DNA of 64,000 nt from Haladaptatus halobius (GTDB lineage Archaea > Halobacteriota > Halobacteria > Halobacteriales > Haladaptataceae). This document shows, piece after piece, positions 34,421-43,137 of the stretch. The notes below the pieces were generated by a model. That model was given only the letters and a program-made list of their open reading frames with translations. It was not told the DNA's origin and did not search any database. The position numbers and the translations under genes were made by a program. The stretch spans positions 1,860,001 to 1,924,000 of the forward strand of contig NZ_CP085335.1 of NCBI RefSeq assembly GCF_020618475.1, given 5' to 3'. The stretch's first letter is position 1; each line of letters opens with the position of its first letter.

Positions 34421-35545
34421 TTAGTCGAGGAGGTTTCGGGCGATGACTTTCTTCTGAATCTCCGAAGTTCCTTCGTAGATGGTCGTTATCTTCGAATCGC
34501 GGTAGAACCGCTCCACGTCGAATTCCGTGGTGTAGCCGTAGCCGCCGTGGATCTGCACCGCCTCGTTGGTAATGTCGACCGCCGACTCGCTGGCGAAGTA
34601 CTTCGCCATGCTCGCCGCCATCTGGTAGTCTTCCCCGGCGTCCGCGAGTCGGGCCGCGTCGCGGGTCAGCAGGCGCGAAGCCTGCAACTTGGTCTGCATG
34701 TCGGCCAGTTTGTGCCGGATGGTCTGGATGTCGGCGATGGGTTTGCCGAACTGCTCGCGCTCCCCCGCGTAGTCGATGGCTTGATCTAACGCGGCCTGCG
34801 AGAGACCAACCGCCTGACTGGCGATGCCGATTCGCCCGCCGGTGAGGATGTGGAAGGCCGCGGAGAGTCCCCTCCCTTCCTCGGTAAGCCGATATTCGGC
34901 CGGAATCCGCACGTCGTCGAAGATGAGGCTGGTGGTGTCGCTCGCGCGCAGGCCGAGTTTGTCCTCCTTCTTCCCGACCTCGACGCCCGCGTCCTTCGGC
35001 ACGACGAACTGCGTGATGCTCCGGGGGTCGTCGCGGTCGGTCTTGGCGAAGAGGATGAAAACGTCGGCGCGCTTCCCGTTCGTTATCCACTGTTTCTTCC
35101 CGTTGACGACGTACTCGTCGCCCTCCCGGCGCGCCTCGGTGGACATCTCGGCGGGGTTCGACCCGGCCTCCGGTTCCGAGAGCGCGAACGCCCCGACGGG
35201 GCGACCGTCGGCCATCTCCGGAAGCCAGCGTTCTTTCTGCTCGTCGTTTCCGAACTCCGCGAGACACGACGTCGCGAGACAGTGCACCGAGAGCGCGGTC
35301 GCCACTGAGAGCGCGCCGTAGGCGACCTGTTCGTTGACGACGCTGTAGGTCAGGCTTCCGACGTCGATGCCGCCGTACTCCTCGGGCACCGTCATACTCG
35401 TCATATCTAGCTCCGCGAGGCCGTCCCACACGTCCTCGGGGAACTCCTGGTTCTCGTCGCCCTCGGCCGCGGTCGGGCGAATCTCCTCGACGGCGAACTC
35501 CCGAACCACGTCTCGAATGGCCCGCTGTTCCGGAGAGAGGTTCAT
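34421..35545 (-). CDS. Acyl-CoA dehydrogenase
   Basis: This 374-residue flavoenzyme removes two hydrogens from an acyl-CoA in fatty-acid or branched-chain breakdown. Visible: FALSEPEAGSNPAEM and WITNGKRADVFILFAKT in the middle, ASQAVGLSQAALDQAIDY and EREQFGKPIADIQ in the C-terminal domain, and the catalytic glutamate in ITTIYEGTSEIQKKVIARN. Length fits the family. It is transcribed alone or with the next small gene. It diverges from the peptidase pseudogene. Confidence 0.93.
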   Translation of the reverse strand: MNLSPEQRAIRDVVREFAVEEIRPTAAEGDENQEFPEDVWDGLAELDMTSMTVPEEYGGIDVGSLTYSVVNEQVAYGALSVATALSVHCLATSCLAEFGNDEQKERWLPEMADGRPVGAFALSEPEAGSNPAEMSTEARREGDEYVVNGKKQWITNGKRADVFILFAKTDRDDPRSITQFVVPKDAGVEVGKKEDKLGLRASDTTSLIFDDVRIPAEYRLTEEGRGLSAAFHILTGGRIGIASQAVGLSQAALDQAIDYAGEREQFGKPIADIQTIRHKLADMQTKLQASRLLTRDAARLADAGEDYQMAASMAKYFASESAVDITNEAVQIHGGYGYTTEFDVERFYRDSKITTIYEGTSEIQKKVIARNLLD

Positions 35546-35688
35546 GCCCGCCCTTCGCGCGCCGGAGGAAAAAGATACCCGTTCCGCGCCCGCGCGTCGC
35601 AGGTTCTCGGAGGCGTTAAAGTTGTGTCTTCTTTCAGCAGGTTGCCGGTTTCCGACGACGTATTACCCCACTGACGGGAGTCGACGGT

Positions 35689-37696
35689 ATGTCAACGAAT
35701 CCGCCTCGAACCGAGAAATGCGAAACCGTCGAGACGCTTAACGGCGAGGAGATTCCCGACCCCTATCGCTGGCTGGAAGGCGACGACGAAGTGGTTGGCG
35801 AGTGGGTCGCCGCCCAGAACGAGTACGCCGACTCCCGTCTTCGGGGTACTATCCGCGACGAACTTCGCCCGCGATTCGAAGAACTCGCCGAGACGGCGAC
35901 GTACTTTCCGATCGTGCCCACGTCCGGCAGCTACTTCCAACGAGTCTCCTTCCCGGACGACGACCTCCTCGTCTTGACGGTTCGAGACGACCCCACCGAC
36001 GAGCGACGCGTGCTCGCCGACCCCAACGAGTGGAGCGACGACGGCAACCTGACGAGAAACTGGTTCTCACCGTCCCCCGACGGGTCGCTCGTCGCCTACG
36101 GCGTCACGGAAGGCGGCACCTAGCAGTACGACATTCGCGTCGTCGATGCGGAAACCGGCGACCTCGTGGACGAACTCGAACGGACGGGACGAACCGGCGA
36201 GTTCTCCTTCGCGTGGAGCGACGACGGCTTCTACTACGGTCGAACCGGAACGCTCGACGAGAGCGACCAACTCGACAAATCGATCGGGTACCATCGACTC
36301 GGCGCGGGCGGAGTCGAGGACGACCGGGAACTTCCGGTCGAACTGGACGACCAAACGTGGGCGCGACTGCACACCGACGCGGACGGCGACCACCTCGTCG
36401 TCAATCGTCAATTTCGTGCGCGACTGGGCGCGCTCCGACGTATATCGGGTGCGAGACGGAGAATTCGAACCCCTGGTCGTCGACGAGGACGCCATCTTCG
36501 AGCCGAACGTCCGCGACGACCGGATTTTCTTTCGGACGAGCGCCGACGCTCCGAACTACCGAATCGTCGCGACGAGCCTCGAAACCCCCGGAGAATTCGC
36601 CACCGCCGACCTCGAATCCGTCGTTCCGGAGCGAGACGCAATCCTGCGCGACTTCGCGTTCGCGGGCGACCGCATCGTGGCCCACTACGAACGCGACGCG
36701 ATTTCGAAACTCTCGGTCTTCACGCTTGACGGGGAACGCGTCGAGGACGTTTCCCTGCCGGGAGTGGGTTCCGTGGACGGCCTCCGCGGTTCGAACGAAG
36801 GCGGCGAGTGTTTCTTCCGGTTTCAGTCGTTCGACCAGCCGCCGACCGTCTACCGGTACGCGGTCGGAGGCGGTCTCGCCGAACTCGACCGCCCCGAGGT
36901 GCGAATCGACCTCGAAGTCGAACAGGAGTGGTGCGAATCAGCGGACGGCACGGCGGTTCCGATGTTCGTCGTCCACGCGGACGTCGAACGCGATGGGGAC
37001 AATCCCGCGGTGCTCTACGGCTACGGCGGGTTCGAGATCAGTCAGACCCCGTCATTCCGACGTTACGCGCTCTCCTTCCTCGAACGAGGCGGCGTCTTCG
37101 CCATGGCGAACCTCCGCGGGGGCGGGGAGTTCGGCGAGGCGTGGCACCACGCCGCCCGAGAGGAACGCAAACAGAACACCTTCGACGATTTCGTCGCGGC
37201 GGCGGAGCACCTCGCCGACCGAGACTACACCCGACCGGAACGTCACGGAATCGACGGACGAAGCAACGGAGGGTTGACGGTCGGCGCGGCCATCACCCAA
37301 CGTCCCGACCTGTTCGCGGCCTGCCTCTGCGTCGTGCCCCTGCTCGATATGCTTCGCTTCCACAAGTTCCTACTCGGCGCGTCGTGGACTGCGGAGTACG
37401 GGTCGCCCGACGACCTCGAGGCCTTCGAGTACATTCGAGCGTACTCGCCGTACCACAACGTCGAGAAGCGCGACTACCCCGCCGTGCTGTTCAAAACCGC
37501 CGAGGGAAACAGCCGGGTTCACCCGTTCCACGCCCGGAAGATGACCGCCCGGATGCAGGAACTGAACACCTCCGACCGACCCATTCTCCTGCGCGAAGAA
37601 CGAGATACGGGCCACGGAACCGGCAAGCCGACGGAGATGGTCGTGCGCGAGAATCTGGACGAGTGGGCGTTCCTCTTCGAGCAGTTGGGCGTCTGA
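35689..37696 (+). pseudogene. Broken prolyl oligopeptidase (S9 family)
   Basis: Once a roughly 666-residue serine peptidase of prolyl-oligopeptidase type. The N-terminal propeller starts MSTNPPRTEKCETVETLN. A TAG at 36121-36123 (codon 145) interrupts GVTEGGT-QYDIRVVDAET in the same frame, where Glu is the likely lost residue. A 7-base tandem duplication (36399-36412) then shifts frame; deleting one copy restores LVVNFVRDWARSDVYR and makes the length a multiple of three. The catalytic domain follows: nucleophile GRSNGGL and His in DTGHGTGKP are present, but the Asp position reads GNSRVHPFHARK, with N where D is expected (GAC to AAC). Loss of function is therefore supported three ways. ATG chosen at 35689. 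Confidence 0.88.
36399..36412 (+). repeat. 7-base tandem duplication causing a frameshift
   Basis: CGTCAAT occurs twice head to tail. Removing one copy joins the two halves of the peptidase frame exactly. This is a textbook replication-slippage or duplication mutation, rather than a sequencing indel in a homopolymer. Confidence 0.85.
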
Positions 37697-37783
37697 GTTC
37701 TCGTCGTTCGATTCACCGTAGTCCATCTGCCGTATGCGGAACGTGAGGAAAATTTATCGTATTGAATATCATATTTATGAACG

Positions 37784-38274
37784 ATGCCGAGGTGTGACTT
37801 CTGTGGAACTGACTACGAAACTCTGAAAACACCTGTCGGTGCTGTAATCGAGGATTCTGTCCAGATCATCGACTCCTCGAGAACCACGATTGCTTAGAGT
37901 TAAAATTCGTCAGGAGCGATTCTCGTCACTTCGAGAGTGAATTCGACGATTCCGTCAACACTGCCTCAACGCAGAGTTCAGATCAGAGTAACGCTCCGAG
38001 ACCAGTGAAGAAGGAAATTCGACGCAGTCCATCTACACCACCGAAACCGAACTTTGAAAGCAGCCCCGATATTCGGCCAGACGGGTCGCTCGGTGCTTCC
38101 GAACCGGCTCAGTCTTCGGAGAGCATCCCGAAAAACGGTGAATCATCCGTCACGTTGGTTAAATTCTTATTTAGTAAACGAGTTCTTCTAGTGATTCTAA
38201 CTTGTCTCCTACTCGCAGGTCAGTTCTGGATACTGACTCTACCAGGACTGCCAATCGGCATATCACTCACGTAA
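37784..38274 (+). pseudogene. Frameshifted AT-rich zinc-finger plus membrane-segment protein
   Basis: Frame one starts MPRCDFCGTDYETLKTPVGAV (CxxC) and stops at TAG 37895-37897. A minus-one shift near 37876-37885 leads into a second frame reading ENHDCLELKFVRSD, which supplies the missing HxxC half of a zinc site, then a serine/proline-rich linker and a hydrophobic end (FLFSKRVLLVILTCLLL) before TAA at 38274. Adding one base gives 164 codons. The stretch is visibly AT-richer than its neighbours, pointing to foreign origin. The 12-base overlap with the convergent alanyl-editing gene is at the end only. A TATA-like AATTTATC lies at about 37750. Confidence 0.6.
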
Positions 38275-39459
38275 GAACCTGACCACGTCCTCCGGCTCCG
38301 CCGACAGTCCGCCACCCTGTGCGAACGTCGGACTGCCTCCACCGCCGCCGCCGAACTCGGCGGTCACGTCACTCACCACGTCGCCCGCCTCCACGTCGCC
38401 GTCCGTCCCTACCACGAGGAACGTCGCGCCGTCTTTTCCGGCGAGAACGACTACGTCCGCCGCGTCGCCCGCAAGTTCCTGCACCCTGTCCACGAGTTCG
38501 TTCGGACCGACGCCGTCGATGGTGCCGACCAGCCACTCTCGGCCGTCACGAGAAACCGTCTCGTCCGCGAGGTCTTCGATCGTCGCGCCGACGAGTTGGG
38601 ATTTCGCGTCCCGTAGCTCAGTTTCGAGGGTGGCGAGTTCGTCGGAGAGGCGGGCGACCTCGTCCGGCAAGTCCGCGACGCTCGTCCCCGCGACTCGCGC
38701 CGCGTCGAGCGCCAACCGCTTCTCGTCGGTTCGCTCTCGGATGGCGGACGGGCCGACCGCGAACTCCACGCGCGTCAGGCCTTCGCCGGGGTTCGAGCGG
38801 TCGAGGAGAGTCACGGGGCCGATCTCGCGGGTGTTTTCGACGTGGGTTCCGCCGCAGGCCGCCACGTCCCAGTCAGCGACCTCGACGACGCGAACCGTGT
38901 CGGAATCGCTCAGCACACCTTCCTCCGTCTTCGTGTTGAACGCGATTTCGTCGCGGTTCATCGCCTCCGATTTCAACACCTCCTCCCACGACACCGGAAG
39001 CGAGTCCCAGACCGCGCGATTCGTCAGGCGTTCGAGTTCCACGAGGAGGGCGTCGTTGACGTCGGTCGAGGTCTGAAAATCGACGCGAACTTTCTCCTCG
39101 CCGATGTCGAACCCGCCGTAGCCGAGGTCGTCCAACACCCTCCGACCCGCGCCGTAGAGCACGTGACTCGCGGTGTGCGCTCGCATGCAGTAGGTGCGGA
39201 ACTCCTCGTCGACCCGGCCGACGACGGTGTCGCCCGCTTCGAAATCAGGCACCGACTCAGGGTCGAGCGTGTGGACTACTTCGCCATCGCGTTTCTGCAC
39301 GTCCGCGACGGGGGCGTTTTCGAGCGTTCCTTGGTCGGCCGGTTGGCCGCCGCTCTCGGCGTAGAAGTACGTCTCCGAAAGCACTACGTCGCGACCGTCT
39401 CGGCGCTCGACGGTTGCGTCGAAACTCGTCAGGTACGGTTCCGCTGGCGCGCGAGTCAT
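38263..39459 (-). CDS. Alanyl-tRNA editing protein (AlaX-type, DHHA1 domain)
   Basis: This 398-residue protein removes serine or glycine wrongly attached to tRNA-Ala. The editing site shows the two zinc motifs: HTASH in AHTASHVLYGA and CGGTH in VAACGGTHVENT. The coiled region (about 255-300) is followed by a C-terminal DHHA1 domain with GGGGGGSPTFAQGGG. It has no aminoacylation domain. Length is that of the long haloarchaeal AlaX form. Convergent with the frameshifted gene (12-base overlap). Confidence 0.92.
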   Translation of the reverse strand: MTRAPAEPYLTSFDATVERRDGRDVVLSETYFYAESGGQPADQGTLENAPVADVQKRDGEVVHTLDPESVPDFEAGDTVVGRVDEEFRTYCMRAHTASHVLYGAGRRVLDDLGYGGFDIGEEKVRVDFQTSTDVNDALLVELERLTNRAVWDSLPVSWEEVLKSEAMNRDEIAFNTKTEEGVLSDSDTVRVVEVADWDVAACGGTHVENTREIGPVTLLDRSNPGEGLTRVEFAVGPSAIRERTDEKRLALDAARVAGTSVADLPDEVARLSDELATLETELRDAKSQLVGATIEDLADETVSRDGREWLVGTIDGVGPNELVDRVQELAGDAADVVVLAGKDGATFLVVGTDGDVEAGDVVSDVTAEFGGGGGGSPTFAQGGGLSAEPEDVVRFLRE

Positions 39460-39490
39460 ACCCGTTCTCGGAAACGGGCGGACAAAAACG

Positions 39491-40000
39491 CTACGCCGAT
39501 TCCGACAGCGTCACGCCGAGGTGGTCTTCGAGCGCCTCGATGACCGATCCGCCGACGCTCGCGCGGTTCGCACGGTTCTGCTCGACCGCGAGGAGGTCGT
39601 TCTCCGCGATGCCGAGTTCGTTGGCGAGTTCCCCCCGCTGGAGTCCGGCATCCTGTCGCGCTTCGAGCACGCGGTCGCCGTAGTCGGGAACGAGGTACGG
39701 AAGCGGGTCGTCGGCGTAGTTCGTTCCCTCCTCCTCCCAGTGGCTCGCGTCACCCTTGCGCGCGTCGTCCATCTTCGCCGTCTGCTGGGCGGCTCGGCGT
39801 TTCCTCTCCTGTTCGGTCGGTTCCGTGCGCTCCCGTCTCTTGGATTTGGTCGTGTCGCTGTGGCTCGCGCAGTTCCGGCACACTTCCAACTGCGCGCCCG
39901 CCACGCTCGCCTCGGTCAGCGAGTCGGTGGTCTTCCCGCAGAGTTCGCAGGAACCGCCACTGCCGCCGCCGGAGGAGTTCCCGGTCGAGTATTTGGCCAT
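39491..40000 (-). CDS. Multiprotein bridging factor-like protein (aMBF1)
   Basis: This 169-residue protein matches archaeal MBF1: an N-terminal zinc ribbon SCELCGKTTDSL and VCRNCASH, a basic linker, then a C-terminal Cro-like helix-turn-helix, VLEARQDAGLQRGELANELGIAENDLLAVEQ. It is thought to act in translation on the ribosome. The glycine/serine-rich start MAKYSTGNSSGGGSGG is typical. The ATG at 40000 was used. It is divergent from the TOBE-domain gene. Confidence 0.9.
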   Translation of the reverse strand: MAKYSTGNSSGGGSGGSCELCGKTTDSLTEASVAGAQLEVCRNCASHSDTTKSKRRERTEPTEQERKRRAAQQTAKMDDARKGDASHWEEEGTNYADDPLPYLVPDYGDRVLEARQDAGLQRGELANELGIAENDLLAVEQNRANRASVGGSVIEALEDHLGVTLSESA

Positions 40001-40108
40001 ACACCTGTTAGGAAGTGGCCACATTTCAATATCGCGTTTGCGCCCCGGAGCAAACCGCGCCCGAACGCTTATCGATTCGGTCGTCGTCTTCGCGCCGGGG
40101 GGAGAGAG

Positions 40109-40312
40109 ATGTTAAGCGCGCGAAATCGACTCAGCGGCGAGGTCGTCGAGGTGAAAACGGGAGACGTCACGGCGGAGGTGTCCATCGACGTGAACGGCGA
40201 GACGGTCACCGCGGTCGTCACCCGCGAATCGGTCGAGAACTTAGAGGTCGAGGAGGGGATGGAACTGACCGCGGTCGTCAAAGCAACCGACGTGATGGTC
40301 AGGTCGGACTAA
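40109..40312 (+). CDS. Mop/TOBE-domain (molybdate-binding-like) protein
   Basis: This 67-residue single-domain protein begins MLSARNRLSGEVVEVKTGDV with the typical molybdopterin-binding Mop fold start, and continues AEVSIDVNGETVTAVVTRESV to LTAVVKATDVMV. Such stand-alone domains bind molybdate or tungstate. A strong purine run GGGGGGAGAG sits just before the ATG as a likely ribosome site. Divergent from aMBF1. Confidence 0.88.
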   Translation: MLSARNRLSGEVVEVKTGDVTAEVSIDVNGETVTAVVTRESVENLEVEEGMELTAVVKATDVMVRSD

Positions 40313-40420
40313 GCTTGCCGATCGAAGGACGACGAAAACACTTTTCTGCGCGTCGTATCGTTTCGGTCGTGATAACTTCAGCGGAAGAATGGTTGACCAC
40401 CTAATGCAACAGCGAGCACG

Positions 40421-40935
40421 ATGATCGCCTGCGCAGCGAACTACTGTCCCGAGTGCGGTAACGAACTCACGAACGCCGAGATCGAAGACAGAGACCGCGA
40501 CTATTGTTCGTCGTGCGATCACATGTGGTGACGACAGTCGGTGCCGACGACGAGTGTAACCGTCCGCGAAGACGACCGCGTTCTGCTGATTCAGCGAGAG
40601 GATGGCCGGGATGCTGGTCACTGAGATCTCCCGGCAGGGCATCCAGAGTACGATGAACCCGCACGGGCGGCGCCCGCGAACTCCGTGAAGAGACGGGACT
40701 CGTCGTCGATCCTGTCGAGTTGGAGCTCGTCGGGACGGTTCTCTCGGAGAGTTCCCGGGCGAACTACCGCTCAATCAATTACCGCACCGACCGCGCGGCG
40801 ACCGATGGCGAAGTCGAAGCCGGTTCTGACGCCGCAGACGCGCGGTTCATTTCCGTCGAATTCGTACGAGTCGGGTACGTGGACGTTCGAAAACTCGGTC
40901 GGCTCCGACTCCGAGACGTCAGGGTTCTTGAGTGA
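40421..40935 (+). pseudogene. Decayed zinc-ribbon NUDIX hydrolase
   Basis: ATG at 40421 starts MIACAANYCPECGNEL with CPEC and CSSC zinc knuckles. TGA at 40529-40531 (codon 37) breaks the frame, then SVPTTSVTVREDDRVLLIQRE continues; a second TGA at 40622-40624 replaces a probable Trp in DAGH-DLPAGHPEYDEP. A single-base deletion at about 40671 shifts to the frame with ARELREETGLVVDPVELELV, the second half of the NUDIX box, and an intact C-terminus ending at TGA 40935. With one base restored the length is 172 codons. All three lesions are visible without alignment. Confidence 0.85.
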
Positions 40936-41004
40936 CATTATCGTCGAAGAAGCTAGCAGTTCCGAACCGACAAACGGATTTATCCGCCTCCGGCTACGGT
41001 TTCC

Positions 41005-41406
41005 ATGGACGAGTTCGGCTACACCACCTACATCGAACCGCGTTACCGCGACCTCGATACGATGGGTCACGTCAACAACGCCGTCTACGCGACGTATCTC
41101 GAACAGGCCCGAGTCGACTACTCGCGGGACGTTATCGGCATTTCGCTAGCGGAGGTGAGCGCGGTCATCGCCCACCTCGAAATCGACTACCGCCGGTCGA
41201 TCACGGTGGAAGACGAGGTGACCGTCGCCATGCGCGTTCCCGAACTCGGCGAGTCCAGCGTCCCGATGGAACACGAGATTCGCGCGGGCGACGACGTGGC
41301 CGCCACCGCCGAAGTCGTGCAAGTCTTCGTCGACCCGGAGACGGGCGAACCGTGTCCGATTCCGCCGGCGTGGCGCGACCGAATCGCCACGCACGAAGGG
41401 TTCTGA
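41005..41406 (+). CDS. Acyl-CoA thioesterase (4HBT hotdog family)
   Basis: This 133-residue hotdog-fold thioesterase starts MDEFGYTTYIEPRYRDLDTMG; HVNNAVYATYLEQARVDY carries the 4HBT active-site region (D in RDLDTMGHVNN). It hydrolyses CoA thioesters. The end, GEPCPIPPAWRDRIATHEGF, is common in the haloarchaeal group. It is intact, just after the NUDIX pseudogene, and likely has its own promoter. Confidence 0.9.
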   Translation: MDEFGYTTYIEPRYRDLDTMGHVNNAVYATYLEQARVDYSRDVIGISLAEVSAVIAHLEIDYRRSITVEDEVTVAMRVPELGESSVPMEHEIRAGDDVAATAEVVQVFVDPETGEPCPIPPAWRDRIATHEGF

Positions 41407-41500
41407 ATCCGAGAATCGAGTAGCTTCGGCTGGCGAGTGTCGTTTCGGTAGGAATTGTGCGTGGGTGATGTCCGCGAAGGAGATCACCTGCATCGTGTTC

Positions 41501-41538
41501 GGCGGCGTCGCCGCCTCACATTCCGCGGCAAAGCCGCG
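41501..41538. repeat. Two small hairpins beside the tRNA 3' end
   Basis: GGCGGC-GTC-GCCGCC (41501-41515) and CGCGGC-AAA-GCCGCG (41524-41538) lie 8-45 bases beyond the tRNA 3' end in its direction of transcription. They could help 3' maturation or termination. Confidence 0.45.
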
Positions 41539-41545
41539 TGTGCGA

Positions 41546-41630
<85 letters not shown>

Positions 41631-41770
41631 CCGCTGTCTCTTTCCGCACTCAACCGTTGATGGTGGCCCGATAAAAGGGCTTTCATTTGACTCGGAAACG
41701 AGAGGGGTTCGCACGAACCTATCAATCGACTGCCGGTAGCGTAATTATCGACGCGCACGTTGCAGAAACC

Positions 41771-41911
41771 ATGCCCGTTCGCCGCCTCGTAAACCGGATT
41801 CGGAACACCCAAATCGATTACGTCTGTCCCGATTGTGGCCGGGCGTTCGACCTTCCGTCCGAAACCTGTCCGGCGTGTGATGGTGAGCGCCTGTACCGAA
41901 TCGTGAAGTAA
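41771..41911 (+). CDS. Small CPxCG zinc-ribbon protein
   Basis: This 46-residue protein, MPVRRLVNRIRNTQIDYVC, has knuckles VCPDCGRAFDL and CPACDGERLYRIVK, so it should bind one zinc. Such tiny haloarchaeal proteins are often regulators or adaptors; no specific role is known. It lies just after the tRNA gene and upstream of the DUF420 gene, possibly sharing its transcript. Confidence 0.7.
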   Translation: MPVRRLVNRIRNTQIDYVCPDCGRAFDLPSETCPACDGERLYRIVK

Positions 41912-41942
41912 CTGGTATGCCGCCCGAGTACGAAATCGTGGT

Positions 41943-42503
41943 ATGGAAGCTACGGTTCGAAACAACGTTCCGGCGCTGACCGCGCTTCTGACCGCCGTCT
42001 CACTCGCGCTGGTGTTCGGCGCGGTGCTCGGCGTCGTTCCCGAGCAGTCGATTCCGCGCGCGCCCGACTCGGTGATAGCCGCGATTCCGCACGCCAACGC
42101 GGTCATTAGCGTCGTCGCCATCGCCGTCATCGGAGGCGCGTGGCGCGCGATTCGACGCGGCAACGTCGCCCGCCACCGCGCCGGGATGCTGACCGGACTG
42201 GCGTTGTTCGTCGCATTCCTCGGTCTCTACCTCTACCGCGTGTCGCTCGAAGGGCCGACCGAGTTCCCCGGTCCCGGCGCCGTCGAGCGGTTCGTCTACC
42301 TCCCGATACTGGCGGTTCACATCCTCCTCGCAATCGTCTGCATCCCGCTGCTCTACTACGTGCTCCTGCTGGCGCTCTCCCGACCGGTCAGCGCGATTCC
42401 GCGAACGAACCATCGCCGCGTGGGGAGGGTTGCGGCCTCGCTGTGGCTCGTCTCGTTCACGCTCGGCGTGGTCGTCTACGCGCTGTTGTACGTCGTCTAC
42501 TGA
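41943..42503 (+). CDS. DUF420 membrane protein
   Basis: This 186-residue protein has about five hydrophobic segments and the conserved histidines of DUF420: HANAVISVVA, HRAGM, HILLAIV and TNHRRVGRVAA. Relatives are linked to cytochrome oxidase assembly or heme handling. The start MEATVRNNVPALTALLTAVS follows the zinc-ribbon gene by 31 bases. No signal for regulation is visible. Confidence 0.85.
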   Translation: MEATVRNNVPALTALLTAVSLALVFGAVLGVVPEQSIPRAPDSVIAAIPHANAVISVVAIAVIGGAWRAIRRGNVARHRAGMLTGLALFVAFLGLYLYRVSLEGPTEFPGPGAVERFVYLPILAVHILLAIVCIPLLYYVLLLALSRPVSAIPRTNHRRVGRVAASLWLVSFTLGVVVYALLYVVY

Positions 42504-42602
42504 CCTCGCCGGTCGCCGTTTTTCACGCTCTCAAAGGGGAGATAACGAAGTGGCGTGGTAGCTAGCCGCACGATATTTCCCCCGTCGAATCATACATCGT
42601 GT

Positions 42603-42773
42603 ATGCCGATTCCGGGGTACGACGAGGACGATCTGGACGAGATGCTCGAACAACGACTGGAAGAACGGAACGACGACTCGTTCCTCACGCCGAGGCAACG
42701 GGAGCGGTACGAAAACGGCGATAGCCTCCTCGACATCCTGGACGAGGACGACATTCACCGACTGCTCGACTGA
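42603..42773 (+). CDS. Small acidic protein of unknown function
   Basis: This 56-residue protein, MPIPGYDEDDLDEMLEQRLEERNDDS..., is mostly helical and very acidic; it ends DILDEDDIHRLLD. The ATG at 42603 was chosen over upstream frame because it starts the acidic pattern. No domain is recognised. Acidic codon use fits a real haloarchaeal gene. Confidence 0.55.
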   Translation: MPIPGYDEDDLDEMLEQRLEERNDDSFLTPRQRERYENGDSLLDILDEDDIHRLLD

Positions 42774-43137
42774 AACCGTGATTTTTCGAAATTCGAGTCA
42801 GCAGTCAGAGACGCCCGACAGCAGGCCGAGTTTTACCTTTCGTCGGCATCTTCACGAACGACCTGCGGGCCTCGGCGGATGAAGGGCGAAGGAACCGATG
42901 GAAGACGAGCGAAGCGAGTCTTCTGAGGTGACTGAGGGCTTCGTTAGAACCGGCATCAGCTAGCGTCTCGGTGGTTGTGGTCGAGAAGCAGGCTCCACCG
43001 GAAAACGTTGATTCGAACGAAACCCGAAATCCCGTTTTCCAGGCTGTATGGGTGCCTCTCGGTCACTGCGGACGACTCACGGTGCTCGTTGTCCGCGCTC
43101 GCTACTGTCCTGAAAAACCCGCCGAAATCCTCCGTAA
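42774..43137. other. 364-base gene-free region
   Basis: No credible reading frame. It contains GGAAGACGAGCGAAGCGAGTCTTC (a partial palindrome, 42899-42922) and CTGA motifs in TTCTGAGGTGACTGA. This could be part of a small structured RNA of box C/D type, but the C-box match (GGATGAA) is imperfect. The region lies beyond the stop of the purF gene, which is on the other strand. Confidence 0.35.

Noticed and set aside
33972..35429. 485-residue minus-strand frame
   Set aside because: Only the last 139 residues are a real gene; the rest is the arginine-rich shadow of the acyl-CoA dehydrogenase.
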